64,000 nucleotides of DNA, taken from the NCBI RefSeq assembly GCF_000758545.1, contig NZ_CP009279.1:2356001-2420000 (forward strand), read 5' to 3'. The notes beneath the pieces were generated by a model that was given only the letters and a program-made list of their open reading frames with translations, searched no databases and was not told the DNA's origin. The translations under genes were made by a program, and so were the position numbers. This document shows, one piece after another, positions 8,483 to 16,412 of this stretch. This stretch comes from Paenibacillus sp. FSL H7-0737. Its GTDB lineage: Bacteria; Bacillota; Bacilli; Paenibacillales; Paenibacillaceae. Position 1 is the first letter of the stretch, and every line of letters begins with the position of its first letter.

Positions 8483-10129
8483 TTGAAAACATTCGCAGAA
8501 TTTGGCTTGGAGCCAAAAGTGCTACAAGCAATCACAGAGTTAGGATTTGAGGAGGCAACACCGATACAGGAGCAGTCAATTCCATTGGCATTGACTGGGT
8601 CGGATCTGATCGGTCAAGCACAGACTGGTACAGGTAAGACTGCTGCTTTTGGTATCCCCCTCATTTCGAAGATTAATCGCGAAGACGAAAAAATTCTGGC
8701 ACTTATCATGGCACCAACACGTGAGTTGGCCATTCAAGTATCAGAAGAAATCGGTAAGCTAAGCCGTTTTAAAGGTCTTCGTTCGTTGGCAATTTATGGC
8801 GGACAAGATATTGGTCGCCAAATCCGTGGTCTTAAGAAGAAACCACAAATTATTATTGGTACACCTGGACGTTTGCTTGACCATATCAACCGTAAAACCA
8901 TTCGTTTGGATGATGTTCAAACTGTTGTATTGGATGAAGCAGATGAAATGCTGGATATGGGCTTTATGGAAGATATTCAGACAATCCTCAAGCTCGTTCC
9001 TGAAGAACGTCAAACTATGTTGTTCTCGGCTACAATGCCTCCAAACATTCAACGTCTTGCACAGCAATTCCTGAACAACCCGCAACACGTCTCCGTTATT
9101 CCGAAACAAATCAGTGCTCCGCTGATTGATCAAGCATATGTTGAAGTACCTGAACGTCAAAAGTTCGAAGCGCTTAGTCGTTTGATTGATATGGAATCAC
9201 CTGAGCTTGCAATCGTGTTCGGACGCACAAAGCGCCGGGTTGATGAGCTTGCAGAAGCTTTGCAAAAACGTGGATACTCAGCTGATGGATTACATGGTGA
9301 CCTGTCTCAGAACCAACGTGATGCTGTAATGCGTAAATTCCGTGATGGCAGCATTGATGTGCTGGTAGCTACTGACGTAGCGGCTCGTGGTTTGGACGTA
9401 TCTGGCGTTACTCATGTAATTAACTTTGACTTGCCGCAAGATCCAGAAAGCTATGTACACCGTATCGGTCGTACTGGTCGCGCTGGTAAAGAGGGTACAG
9501 CTTGGTCTTTCGTTACTCCACGCGAAATGGATCACCTGCATTTGATCGAACGCGTTACTCGTCACCGTATTACTCGTAAACCATTGCCAACTATGGCTGA
9601 GGCTATTGAAGGTAAACAACGCGTAACAGCAGAGCGCTTGCTTGAAATGGTTGAGAACGGTGAATTGAATGAGTACAAAGGTATTTCTATTCAATTGCTT
9701 GAGCAATATGATTCCGTACAATTGCTGTCAGCTGCAATGAAGCTTCTGACTGGTGATAAGAAGGATTCTGCAATTGAATTGACTCCTGAAGATCCAATCC
9801 GTGCTAAACGTCGTGGTGGTAAGAACGACATTCGCAGTGGCCGCAAACCTAATGGTGGTTATGGTGGCAACCGTGGTACTTCCGGTGGCAGCACTGGTGG
9901 ATACCGTGGAAACCGTGACAACAACGGTGGCGGAAGTCGTGGTGGCTACAGCAGCGGTGGCAGTAACTATGGTAGTGGCAGTGGCGGTTATGGCGGTGGC
10001 TATAAAGGCAACCGTGATGGCGCAGCTGGCCGTGATGGTGGAGCGAACCGCAGTGCGGACCGCAAACCATCTACTCGCCCAAGCAGCACAAGCACGCGTC
10101 CAGCAAAACGCGAAGATTTCGATAATTAA
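8483..10129 (+). CDS. cshA: DEAD-box ATP-dependent RNA helicase (CshA-like)
   Basis: An RNA helicase of the CshA/DeaD group that unwinds RNA in ribosome assembly, mRNA decay and cold adaptation. All core motifs are present: the Q motif (FGLEP...TPIQ), [49 protein letters not shown] and [12 protein letters not shown] long Gly/Arg/Ser/Asn-rich tail (last 100 or so residues, RGG/GGY repeats) probably binds RNA and is disordered. TTG at 8483 is preferred because AAGGAG sits ten bases upstream; the in-frame ATG at 8474 is only one base from that site. The resulting N-terminus KTFAEFGLE also matches family starts. Confidence 0.95.
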   Translation: MKTFAEFGLEPKVLQAITELGFEEATPIQEQSIPLALTGSDLIGQAQTGTGKTAAFGIPLISKINREDEKILALIMAPTRELAIQVSEEIGKLSRFKGLRSLAIYGGQDIGRQIRGLKKKPQIIIGTPGRLLDHINRKTIRLDDVQTVVLDEADEMLDMGFMEDIQTILKLVPEERQTMLFSATMPPNIQRLAQQFLNNPQHVSVIPKQISAPLIDQAYVEVPERQKFEALSRLIDMESPELAIVFGRTKRRVDELAEALQKRGYSADGLHGDLSQNQRDAVMRKFRDGSIDVLVATDVAARGLDVSGVTHVINFDLPQDPESYVHRIGRTGRAGKEGTAWSFVTPREMDHLHLIERVTRHRITRKPLPTMAEAIEGKQRVTAERLLEMVENGELNEYKGISIQLLEQYDSVQLLSAAMKLLTGDKKDSAIELTPEDPIRAKRRGGKNDIRSGRKPNGGYGGNRGTSGGSTGGYRGNRDNNGGGSRGGYSSGGSNYGSGSGGYGGGYKGNRDGAAGRDGGANRSADRKPSTRPSSTSTRPAKREDFDN

Positions 10130-10169
10130 TACTTGATCAGAACCCGCGGGTGATGATTTATCAAAATAC

Positions 10170-10211
10170 AAAGAAGACGAGATGCCGAATAGCGGTTCTC
10201 GTCTTCTTTTT
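10170..10211. terminator. terminator after the helicase gene
   Basis: The arms AAGAAGACGAGA and TCTCGTCTTCTT with a 13-nt loop are followed by a five-T run on the + strand. It may also end the small minus-strand transcript at 10250. Confidence 0.85.
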
Positions 10212-10249
10212 GCTGAAATATAAGGGTGTTTATTGAATTAGCAGCTTAT

Positions 10250-10345
10250 TTAAATGAAAGTACGAGTGATGATAACGAGCAGGATAAACAATACGAGGAT
10301 CGTACCAGTCGAAGTCCAGCCGCCGTAGCCAACAGGTGAGGACAT
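10250..10345 (-). CDS. YjcZ family sporulation miniprotein
   Basis: A 31-residue peptide beginning MSSPVGYGGWTSTG and continuing as one hydrophobic helix ILVLFILLVIITRTFI. It has the glycine/tyrosine-rich head and single membrane helix of YjcZ/YhaL-type small proteins found in Bacillales spores. AAAGGAGG lies seven bases before the ATG, which strongly supports translation. A near-identical paralogue sits at 40644-40739. The function of the family is unknown beyond its association with sporulation. Confidence 0.86.
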   Translation of the reverse strand: MSSPVGYGGWTSTGTILVLFILLVIITRTFI

Positions 10346-10531
10346 ATAATAACCTCCTTTAGAATGTGGTGATTTTGGAAATTCTTATGGTCACAATCCC
10401 AATATATGGACTCTATAGACTTAATGTATAGACGATGACCTAGAATTCAGAAAGTTGGGCTATGGAAAAGAGTAGGTCAAATGAGGTATAGTTAAGATAA
10501 GCAGTATGCAAGAGACAGAGGAGGAAGGGAA

Positions 10532-11356
10532 TTGGAGTTTAAAGGAGCAATGGGTGGTTTATACCGCATCACAGAATGGATTACACGTATCGCAGCTAGT
10601 AATATCTTATGGGCACTATGTTCCGCCCCGTTTTTATTTTTTGGATTGATGAAATTGATGATGCTTGGGACAAGCTCAGGTGGAGTAAATGAGCAGCTCA
10701 CATTGAACTGGGCTATGGGGATTCTGGCGCCATTTACAGTATTTCCTGCTTCGGCGGCTTTATTTACCGTTGTGCGCAAATGGGTTATGGGGAACACGGA
10801 TGTAGGAACTTTTCGTACGTTTTTTCAGGGGTATAAAGAGAATTATTTAAAAAGTATGCTCGGTGGAATTATCTACACATTGATGTTCGTTATTATGTAC
10901 GTCGATGTAACGGTTTACATGACACAAATGCCTAACTTCAGAATTGTTGGTATTTTGATGTTAGTGCTCATGATTATTTTATCGGTGTCCATGTTTAACT
11001 TCTTTTCTATTGTCGTTCATTATCAAATGAGCTTTAAACAAGTGATGACTAACTCAATATTGCTGACTATAGCACGTCCAATTCGCGTGTTCTCAACTTT
11101 GATTGCAGCTGCAGTGCTAGCTTATATTGGTCTTAGATATCCAGCACTGTATTTCATCTGTATTCCAACGTTGATTGCGATGGCTGCTTTCTTTAACTTC
11201 TATGCTACCTATAATAAACTGCAATTGCAGGTGGAGCAGAAGAAACTGAAAGAGGAAGAAGAGCGAGAAGCTGCATTGAACAATCAAGAGGATGACGACG
11301 ATGACGATGATGATTATGAAGATGATGTTGAGGATAAAGATGTAAAACGTATTTAA
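10532..11356 (+). CDS. DUF624 (YesL-like) integral membrane protein
   Basis: A 274-residue membrane protein with about five or six hydrophobic segments across residues 18-225, including the typical YesL opening (GGLYRITEWITRIAASNILWALCS). The family often neighbours carbohydrate genes, but its function is unproven. The C-terminus is unusual: a K/E-rich coiled segment (VEQKKLKEEEEREAAL) followed by an aspartate run and more acidic residues. The start is TTG at 10532, directly after a GAGGAAGGGA site. The gene is monocistronic. Confidence 0.82.
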   Translation: MEFKGAMGGLYRITEWITRIAASNILWALCSAPFLFFGLMKLMMLGTSSGGVNEQLTLNWAMGILAPFTVFPASAALFTVVRKWVMGNTDVGTFRTFFQGYKENYLKSMLGGIIYTLMFVIMYVDVTVYMTQMPNFRIVGILMLVLMIILSVSMFNFFSIVVHYQMSFKQVMTNSILLTIARPIRVFSTLIAAAVLAYIGLRYPALYFICIPTLIAMAAFFNFYATYNKLQLQVEQKKLKEEEEREAALNNQEDDDDDDDDYEDDVEDKDVKRI

Positions 11357-11426
11357 CAAAGACGAGTATTAAGCACTCGGAAATCGTCAGTAATTTAATT
11401 CCAGTGTAAAATAAAGCGCATACAGG

Positions 11427-11455
11427 TTTACTTTTTCGTTAAAACGCAATATAAT
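11427..11455 (+). promoter_or_regulatory. promoter of 6S RNA
   Basis: TTTACT at 11427-11432 and TATAAT at 11450-11455 are exactly 17 bp apart. This predicts transcription from about 11462, the first base of the recognisable 6S RNA. Confidence 0.75.
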
Positions 11456-11461
11456 AATAAC

Positions 11462-11650
11462 AAATCCTGCGATGTTCGTTACGGTTGCTCGTTGTTTTGA
11501 ACCAATGATAATGTCTTGGGAGATCTACACGAAGCGCAGCTGAACAGCCCTGTCTATATGACTTGGGGAATTCAAAAACGTTTTCTGCGATCACCCACCT
11601 GCTCTAGCAGGTTCAGAAGACACTGTAGCCGGACGGCATAAGCGGGTTTT
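11462..11650 (+). ncRNA. ssrS: 6S RNA
   Basis: 6S RNA mimics an open promoter and sequesters sigma-A RNA polymerase during slow growth. The roughly 190-nt segment opens with AAATCCTGCGATGTTCGT and contains the Firmicute-type stretch GTTTTGAACCAATGATAATG. Its 3' half has the hairpin CACCTGCT-CTAG-CAGGT, and it closes with GCGGGTTT, which pairs with the 5' end. A consensus promoter sits at the right distance upstream and a terminator lies just downstream, with no open frame of note. The assignment rests on recalled family sequence; the exact ends are inferred. Confidence 0.85.
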
Positions 11651-11663
11651 CTATTGTTTAGGC

Positions 11664-11710
11664 CAAAGCGCCCTGTATCCCGTGAAAGTTGGGAACGGGC
11701 GCTTTTTTGT
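11664..11710 (+). terminator. terminator downstream of 6S RNA
   Basis: AAAGCGCCC pairs with GGGCGCTTT around an inner CCCG/TGGG stem, then six T. The 6S precursor probably ends here and is trimmed. Confidence 0.85.
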
Positions 11711-11811
11711 GTGTCTGGAACAAGGAGAAAGTGAGTAATACCCTTTTGTTCCTGAGACAAGAGTGTTACACTTAGAATAATGAACTTGGGATTTGTAGAG
11801 GGGGAAGAATT

Positions 11812-12201
11812 TTGTCGTTAAAAAGAACCTTGGTCGGTTTATTCCGTAGTCATGATGGAACAAGCGACCGCGCAAAAGATCCGACATTAAAAACGCGTTA
11901 TTACAATCTAACGAAAGACAAAGCTTGGGAGGAAGTTTCATCAACGCTTAAGAAGATTCCTGGATTCAAGGTGCTTCATGAAGTGGAGTCAGTAGGTGAG
12001 ATCACTCTGGAGAAGAGAACGGCATTCGGCCGTACACTGGACATTACTGTCTCTGTGCTCAATACCACACCTGTACGTTGTGGCGTAGATATGTACTCTG
12101 CATCTAGAGGTTCGCTAGGTGATTTGGGTGCTAATTACCGTGTCATTCAGCGGTTATATGCGTCCTTGGACAAAAAATTAGGAAAATACAAAGCAGACTA
12201 A
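11812..12201 (+). CDS. DUF1499-like cytosolic protein
   Basis: A 129-residue protein without signal peptide or membrane segment. The C-terminal part YSASRGSLGDLGANYRVIQRL resembles the S-x-S-R-x-G-x-x-DLG-x-N signature of DUF1499. The N-terminal part (RYYNLTKDKAWEEVSSTLKKIPGFKVL) resembles the helix-strand start of the same domain. The function of the family is unknown. The start is TTG at 11812 following a GGGGGAAG site; the next in-frame start would remove conserved-looking sequence. A canonical terminator follows at 12303. Confidence 0.72.
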   Translation: MSLKRTLVGLFRSHDGTSDRAKDPTLKTRYYNLTKDKAWEEVSSTLKKIPGFKVLHEVESVGEITLEKRTAFGRTLDITVSVLNTTPVRCGVDMYSASRGSLGDLGANYRVIQRLYASLDKKLGKYKAD

Positions 12202-12302
12202 TTTTCAGAGATTCTTACTAAACCTTCTTACTTAGGGATTGTATGAATGCGTTTACGCAAATGTTGACTGCTCTGGATATTATCGATAAATCTTTCTATT
12301 AC

Positions 12303-12342
12303 AAAAAAAGCGGGAGAAGGATGGACCTTCTTCCGCTTTTTT
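12303..12342. terminator. bidirectional terminator between the DUF1499 and tpx genes
   Basis: AAAAAAGCGGGAGAAGG pairs with CCTTCTTCCGCTTTTTT with one bulge. The A- and T-tracts allow use on both strands. Confidence 0.88.
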
Positions 12343-12346
12343 CAAA

Positions 12347-12488
12347 ATATAAGAAAGTATAAGTTCTACACCTATACTTTATGTCTTATATTTCTCGCAT
12401 AAACACTTTGTCGCCCTTGTAAGGACGACAAAGGCATTTATGCTTGCAGTGATAAGTAAGTATTGTCGAAAATGGCCGCTAACTTACT
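12347..12488. repeat. three further consecutive inverted repeats in the tpx 3' flank
   Basis: Three hairpin-forming segments follow one another. ATATAAGA-AAGTATA pairs with TATACTT-TCTTATAT (12347-12391). GCATAAA plus TTTGTCG pairs with CGACAAA plus TTTATGC (12397-12443). AGTAAGT pairs with ACTTACT (12455-12488). None has a clear T-tract. They fill the gap between the terminator and the tpx stop codon and hold no gene. Confidence 0.6.
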
Positions 12489-12499
12489 GTTCTAGAGAA

Positions 12500-13018
12500 T
12501 TAGAGCAAGCTCTTCACAGCAGCTATAGCATCTTCGTAATTAGGGTGCTCGGTCATTTCACTCAAATATTCAACATAGGTGAGTGTGTTGTTCTTGTCTA
12601 GTACAAAAATAGAACGCATATCTAACCGGAATTCTTTGATTAGTACGCCATAAGCTTGTCCGAATGAGGCTGCTTTGTGATCGGATAGAGTGATTACGCG
12701 ATCGATCCCTGCAGCGCCACACCAGCGGGCTTGAGCAAATGGTAGGTCCATACTTACCGTGAGGATAACTACATCGTCACCTAGCTCTGCAGCTTCGCTA
12801 TTGAACCGGCGGGTCTGTGCATCACATACACCAGTATCTAGAGAAGGTACAACACTGATCAGCTTGATTTTACCGGCATAATCACTAAGAGACACTTCTT
12901 CCAGTAGATTCTTACTTAGAACAAAATCAGGAGCGGGATCACCAGCTGTAAGCTTGGGTCCTACGAGAGTGATGGGGCTGCTTTTGAAAGTAGCTACGCC
13001 TGTTCTTTCTTGCGTCAT
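12500..13018 (-). CDS. tpx: thiol peroxidase (Tpx, atypical 2-Cys peroxiredoxin)
   Basis: A cytoplasmic thioredoxin-dependent peroxidase that reduces H2O2 and organic hydroperoxides. The 172-residue length is typical. The peroxidatic cysteine is C65 in [11 protein letters not shown] and the resolving cysteine is C100 in [10 protein letters not shown], the 35-residue spacing characteristic of Tpx. The family N-terminus ([23 protein letters not shown]) is present. ATG at 13018 has AGGAGG upstream (complement of CCTCCT near 13031). It is monocistronic and divergent from the rhomboid gene. Confidence 0.96.
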   Translation of the reverse strand: MTQERTGVATFKSSPITLVGPKLTAGDPAPDFVLSKNLLEEVSLSDYAGKIKLISVVPSLDTGVCDAQTRRFNSEAAELGDDVVILTVSMDLPFAQARWCGAAGIDRVITLSDHKAASFGQAYGVLIKEFRLDMRSIFVLDKNNTLTYVEYLSEMTEHPNYEDAIAAVKSLL

Positions 13019-13134
13019 ATCCTTGTTTTCCTCCTCGAATTGTAATATTGGCTCTTACTGCCACAATAAATTATAATCTTATTTACAGGGAGATGTCCAA
13101 CAGAGCAAGATATAAATGTAAAGGGATGGGTGTA

Positions 13135-13770
13135 ATGATATTTATTCGGTATGAAAATTGGAAAAGTTATCTCCGGTATTACCCGGTAACATGTCTTCTC
13201 ATTGTAGCTAATGTGATTATGTTTATGCTCATGGCGTTCAATGGTGGATCCACCAATATACAAACACTTGTTGATTTTGGTGCTATAGTTGATGTTAGCC
13301 CGTATAAAGAGGAACTGTGGCGTTATGTGGCGGCTATTTTTTTACATAATGGGTTTTCCCATCTATTCTTTAATAGCTTCGCTCTACTGGTATTTGCACC
13401 GCCTCTGGAGCGCCTGCTTGGCTGGTGGCGATATGCAATTCTTTATGTGGTAGGTGGAGTTCTTGCGAATTTTCTAACGATTGCAATCAGCAGTCGCTCA
13501 GTATTAGAGGTAGGTACGGTCTCGGTAGGTGCTTCTGGAGCAATCTACGCCGTCTATGGCGCATTTTTATACATTGCTGTTATTCAACGGGTGATGATGG
13601 ACGAAGGCTCGCGAAAGACGTTATACGGTTTGCTTGTAATCGGGATTATTATGTCGTTTGCAACACCAAAGGTGAATTGGGTTGCGCATATCGGAGGCTT
13701 GGTTTCTGGCTTTTTCCTATATGGACTTATTATTCGTATATTTAAAAAAAGCCTAAGACAGGGGCGATGA
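13135..13770 (+). CDS. rhomboid family intramembrane serine protease (YdcA/GlpG-like)
   Basis: A roughly 211-residue polytopic protease with six membrane segments that cleaves other membrane proteins within the bilayer. Catalytic features are visible: H71 and N80 in HNGFSHLFFNS, the serine nucleophile S134 in GASGAIYAV, and the base H185 in HIGGLVSG. ATG at 13135 is chosen because AAAGGG lies nine bases upstream and the N-terminus MIFIRYENWKSYLRYYPVT matches B. subtilis YdcA-type proteins; the frame is open to 13048 but lacks better sites. The lysR start lies four bases after its stop, so the two genes are coupled. Confidence 0.92.
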   Translation: MIFIRYENWKSYLRYYPVTCLLIVANVIMFMLMAFNGGSTNIQTLVDFGAIVDVSPYKEELWRYVAAIFLHNGFSHLFFNSFALLVFAPPLERLLGWWRYAILYVVGGVLANFLTIAISSRSVLEVGTVSVGASGAIYAVYGAFLYIAVIQRVMMDEGSRKTLYGLLVIGIIMSFATPKVNWVAHIGGLVSGFFLYGLIIRIFKKSLRQGR

Positions 13771-13774
13771 TGGA

Positions 13775-14689
13775 GTGGAGCTAAGACAGCTGCAATATTT
13801 TCTAAAGGTAGCCCAAAAAGAACATGTGACAAGAGCGGCGGAGGAACTTCATGTAGCGCAGTCTGCGGTAAGCCGCCAGATTCATCAATTGGAGCAAGAG
13901 CTTGGGGTTGACTTGTTCATGCAAAAAGGGCGTAATTTGCAGCTTACGCCAGTTGGACAGCTCTTTTGCAAGCGGGTGGATAGTATTCTTAAGGAATTGG
14001 AACATTCGGTAAATGAAGTGCATGAATTTCTAGATCCGGAACGTGGAGAGATTCGTATAGGGTTTCCTCACAGTCTTGGAACTCATCTTATCCCGACTAT
14101 CGTTGCAGAATTCCGCCAGCACTATCCCCATGTTAAGTTTCGCTTTAAGCAGGGCTCTTACCCTTCGCTGATAAAGGACGTATTATCTGGAGAGGTGGAT
14201 TTAACATTTATTTCGCCTTTTCCGGAAAATGATGAGCATGTCTCTGGAGATATTGTTATGACTGAAGAGTTATTTGCAATACTTCCTCAGAATCATCAGC
14301 TGGCAGGAGAATCTGAGATCCGACTGGAACAGCTTCAGAATGAAAAGTTTGTTCTATTCAGTCAAGGTTATTCTTTGAGACCGATCGTTTGGCAAGCGTG
14401 CTTGCAGGCGGGATTTCAACCACAGATTGCATTCGAAGGCGGGGAGACTGATACCATACGTGGTTTAGTGGCGGCAGGGATGGGTGTAAGCCTTCTGCCG
14501 GAGATGGCGTTCTATCAGACAAATCCTCTCCAGCCAGCTCAGGTAAGGGTTGTGGAGCCTGCTGTGACGAGGACGGTTGGTTTGATTTACCGAACAGATA
14601 GTAAGTTGCCGCTGGTTGCACGTTCGTTTCGGACTTTTTTGATATCCTATTTTAAAGCGAGACAAAATAATACCCCGGTTGGCTCTTAG
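13775..14689 (+). CDS. LysR-type transcriptional regulator (GltC-like)
   Basis: A 304-residue LysR regulator. The N-terminal winged helix-turn-helix is MELRQLQYFLKVAQKEHVTRAAEELHVAQSAVSRQIHQLE (residues 1-40), joined to a periplasmic-binding-protein-like effector domain (about residues 90-295). The sequence resembles GltC/CitR-type Bacillus regulators, but the effector is not identifiable. The start is GTG at 13775, only four bases after the rhomboid stop, with GATGG overlapping that stop as a weak site, which suggests translational coupling. Its TAG stop lies inside the loop of the downstream terminator hairpin. Confidence 0.92.
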   Translation: MELRQLQYFLKVAQKEHVTRAAEELHVAQSAVSRQIHQLEQELGVDLFMQKGRNLQLTPVGQLFCKRVDSILKELEHSVNEVHEFLDPERGEIRIGFPHSLGTHLIPTIVAEFRQHYPHVKFRFKQGSYPSLIKDVLSGEVDLTFISPFPENDEHVSGDIVMTEELFAILPQNHQLAGESEIRLEQLQNEKFVLFSQGYSLRPIVWQACLQAGFQPQIAFEGGETDTIRGLVAAGMGVSLLPEMAFYQTNPLQPAQVRVVEPAVTRTVGLIYRTDSKLPLVARSFRTFLISYFKARQNNTPVGS

Positions 14690-14710
14690 CCTTCCGGGGT
14701 TTCTTTTTGT
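14672..14710. terminator. bidirectional terminator overlapping the lysR stop codon
   Basis: CCCCGG pairs with CCGGGG around an inner GGCTctTAGCC hairpin that contains the lysR stop TAG (14687-14689), followed by TTTCTTTTT. It separates lysR from the convergent yugP gene. Confidence 0.85.
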
Positions 14711-14724
14711 GCTGAATTTTTGTA

Positions 14725-15396
14725 TTAGTCGCGGTTACCTAAAAAGACGGTAATCAAACGAAGCAGTTCGAGTAAGGAGACTAGCGCCGCGGCAACGTAC
14801 GTTAATGCAGCTGCGTTTAGGACTTTGGCTACTCCGCGTTCCTCTTCGTTACGAATGTAGCCTTGCTCTACCATGACTTGACGTGCCCGGTTGCTGGCAT
14901 TGAACTCAACTGGGAGCGTCACAAGCTGGAAGGCAACAGCGGCCGAGAAGAAAATGATACCAAGGCCTACAAGATTAAAGTAACCGAATATAAATCCTGC
15001 CATAAGCATGAATGGTGCTATACCTGATGCAAAATTAACTACTGGGAACATCCGGTGACGTAGTGTTAACATAGGATAACTTACTTTATGCTGAATGGCG
15101 TGACCCACTTCGTGACAAGCGACTGAGACTGCTGCGATAGAACTCTCATAATAAACAGGCTCTGATAAGCGTACAACTCTGTGAATCGGATCATAGTGGT
15201 CAGAAAGCGTACCTCTTACAGGCTCAATCGGAACATCGTGAAGTCCATTTGCGTCGAGCATGCGTCTAGCTGCTTCATATCCTGTCAGACCGTTTAAGTT
15301 GGCGACCTTGGACCATTTGCTGAATGTCCCTTTAACTCTGAACTGGGCCCATAATGAAAAAATAAAAGCGATAATTACTAATAGATACATTCCCAT
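14725..15396 (-). CDS. yugP: YugP-type zinc-dependent membrane metallopeptidase
   Basis: A 223-residue membrane-anchored metalloprotease of the YugP family. The gluzincin-type motif is HEVGH at residues 95-99, preceded by an N-terminal membrane helix (residues 2-18). Two to three hydrophobic segments follow (about residues 115-165 and 195-218). The natural substrates are unknown. ATG at 15396 is preceded by GGAGGAATG. A merR gene ends 35 bp upstream on the same strand, so the two probably form an operon. Confidence 0.9.
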   Translation of the reverse strand: MGMYLLVIIAFIFSLWAQFRVKGTFSKWSKVANLNGLTGYEAARRMLDANGLHDVPIEPVRGTLSDHYDPIHRVVRLSEPVYYESSIAAVSVACHEVGHAIQHKVSYPMLTLRHRMFPVVNFASGIAPFMLMAGFIFGYFNLVGLGIIFFSAAVAFQLVTLPVEFNASNRARQVMVEQGYIRNEEERGVAKVLNAAALTYVAAALVSLLELLRLITVFLGNRD

Positions 15397-15431
15397 AGCT
15401 GCATTCCTCCACTGTATTGTAAATATGGTAT

Positions 15432-15866
15432 TTACATTGGCGGTCCTTGCGTAAGCAATAGAAGCCGAATCGCCTCCATGCAGGCCACTCCTTGTGGGAG
15501 TAAGTTAGAGAGCGCGCGTCTGGCCTGTCCCGGCTTCAGACCGCTTATAATGGGTTCAAGTGCCTTTACTTCACGTTCTAGTCGTTGCATATGCTGCTCA
15601 AGCTCGACTAATTTATCAGATACGTCAGTTTCAGGAGTAGCCTCGCTCCATTTGCTCATCATGGATTTGATTTCTTCCAATGAATACTTGTCATGCTTTA
15701 ATTGATTAATACGTTCTAAGTCGACCAAGGTTTCATGACTGTAAAGTCGGTAATTTTTGGTGCTTCTTGACTCTGGGGAGATTAACCCCAATTTCGTGTA
15801 ATAATCAATGGTGCGCTCACTGATGTGAGCAGCCTTAGCTAATTCTCCAATTCGATATAGAATCAT
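15432..15866 (-). CDS. MerR family transcriptional regulator
   Basis: A 144-residue regulator with the MerR N-terminal DNA-binding domain (YRIGELAKAAHISERTIDYYTKLGLISPESRSTKNYRLYS, residues 4-43). A coiled-coil dimerisation helix follows (about residues 78-105) and then a short C-terminal segment without a recognisable ligand domain. There is no cysteine cluster like that of metal sensors. It is upstream of yugP on the same strand. A near-palindrome GACTGTCC-N5-GGATAGTC at 15901-15921 lies about 35 bp before its start and may be its operator. Confidence 0.88.
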   Translation of the reverse strand: MILYRIGELAKAAHISERTIDYYTKLGLISPESRSTKNYRLYSHETLVDLERINQLKHDKYSLEEIKSMMSKWSEATPETDVSDKLVELEQHMQRLEREVKALEPIISGLKPGQARRALSNLLPQGVACMEAIRLLLLTQGPPM

Positions 15867-16326
15867 ATCCCCATGCTACCTCGCCTCACTAATCGAATTC
15901 GACTGTCCATAAAGGATAGTCGTCTCCTATATTGGTGGTTTCTATTATGCTATCTGTAATGATAACAAACTGGAAACCATACAGTCAAACGTCATACTTT
16001 CATAAAGTATATGCATTAAAGAGAGGTTAATTCATGAAAGGAAATGCGTTGTTTATATACAATACACTCAAACTCCATGTGATATCAAATTTGAACCGAT
16101 TATGCTCATTAATAAATCCTAACTATAAACATGACATTTAATGTTATGTTTATTGGAGGATCAGTAAGGATAATTCGATAAAAAAGTAATATTAGAGTGG
16201 ATCTTCACGTAGTTATTTCAATAAATTCATAGCTGTATGGGCCTAAAATACTGAGATAGTCCAAGTGTACTATGGAGAATTTGTGAGTTTAGTGAAAATA
16301 AAATAAAAACATTCCCAAAAATAGTC

Positions 16327-16356
16327 TTGTCAATTTACCTGACTTCTGATTATAAT
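16327..16356 (+). promoter_or_regulatory. promoter of amtB
   Basis: TTGTCA (16327-16332) and TATAAT (16351-16356) are separated by 18 bp. Transcription should start near 16363. Confidence 0.7.
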
Positions 16357-16377
16357 GACATTAAGAGTTTCATGCTT

Positions 16378-16394
16378 TGTTAGAAAATATAACA
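16378..16394 (+). promoter_or_regulatory. GlnR/TnrA binding site in front of amtB
   Basis: TGTTAGAAAATATAACA matches the Bacillus GlnR/TnrA consensus TGTNANAWWWTNTNACA at every fixed position. It lies downstream of the predicted start of transcription and just before the ribosome binding site, a place that suits repression. That in turn would suit GlnR acting when nitrogen is plentiful (inference). Confidence 0.85.
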
Positions 16395-16412
16395 TTGGGG
16401 AGTGGGGTAAAA

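Larger units (their letters stand above)
15867..16412. other. gene-poor region between merR and amtB with several dyads
   Basis: No convincing gene is seen in this stretch of about 545 nt. It contains the merR-side palindrome (15901-15921), a perfect ATACTTT-CAT-AAAGTAT dyad (15994-16010), and a near-perfect 12-bp dyad AAACATGACATT-T-AATGTTATGTTT (16127-16151). It also holds the amtB promoter and GlnR box listed separately. A 35-codon frame at 16034-16141 has an AGAGAGG site in front of its ATG but no family resemblance that I can see. Confidence 0.6.

Noticed and set aside
9728..10171. Long open frames on both alternative frames opposite the helicase tail
   Set aside because: They arise from the GGT/GGC-rich repeats encoding the Gly-rich tail and have no ribosome binding site or domain sense.
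11117..11359. Minus-strand frame opposite the end of the DUF624 gene
   Set aside because: It is the complement of GAT/GAA-rich codons encoding the acidic tail and lacks a ribosome binding site.
12243..12362. 39-codon frame starting MNAFTQMLTALDIID
   Set aside because: It runs straight through the terminator hairpin at 12303-12342, which argues against a coding role, and its only possible binding site (AGGGA) is weak.
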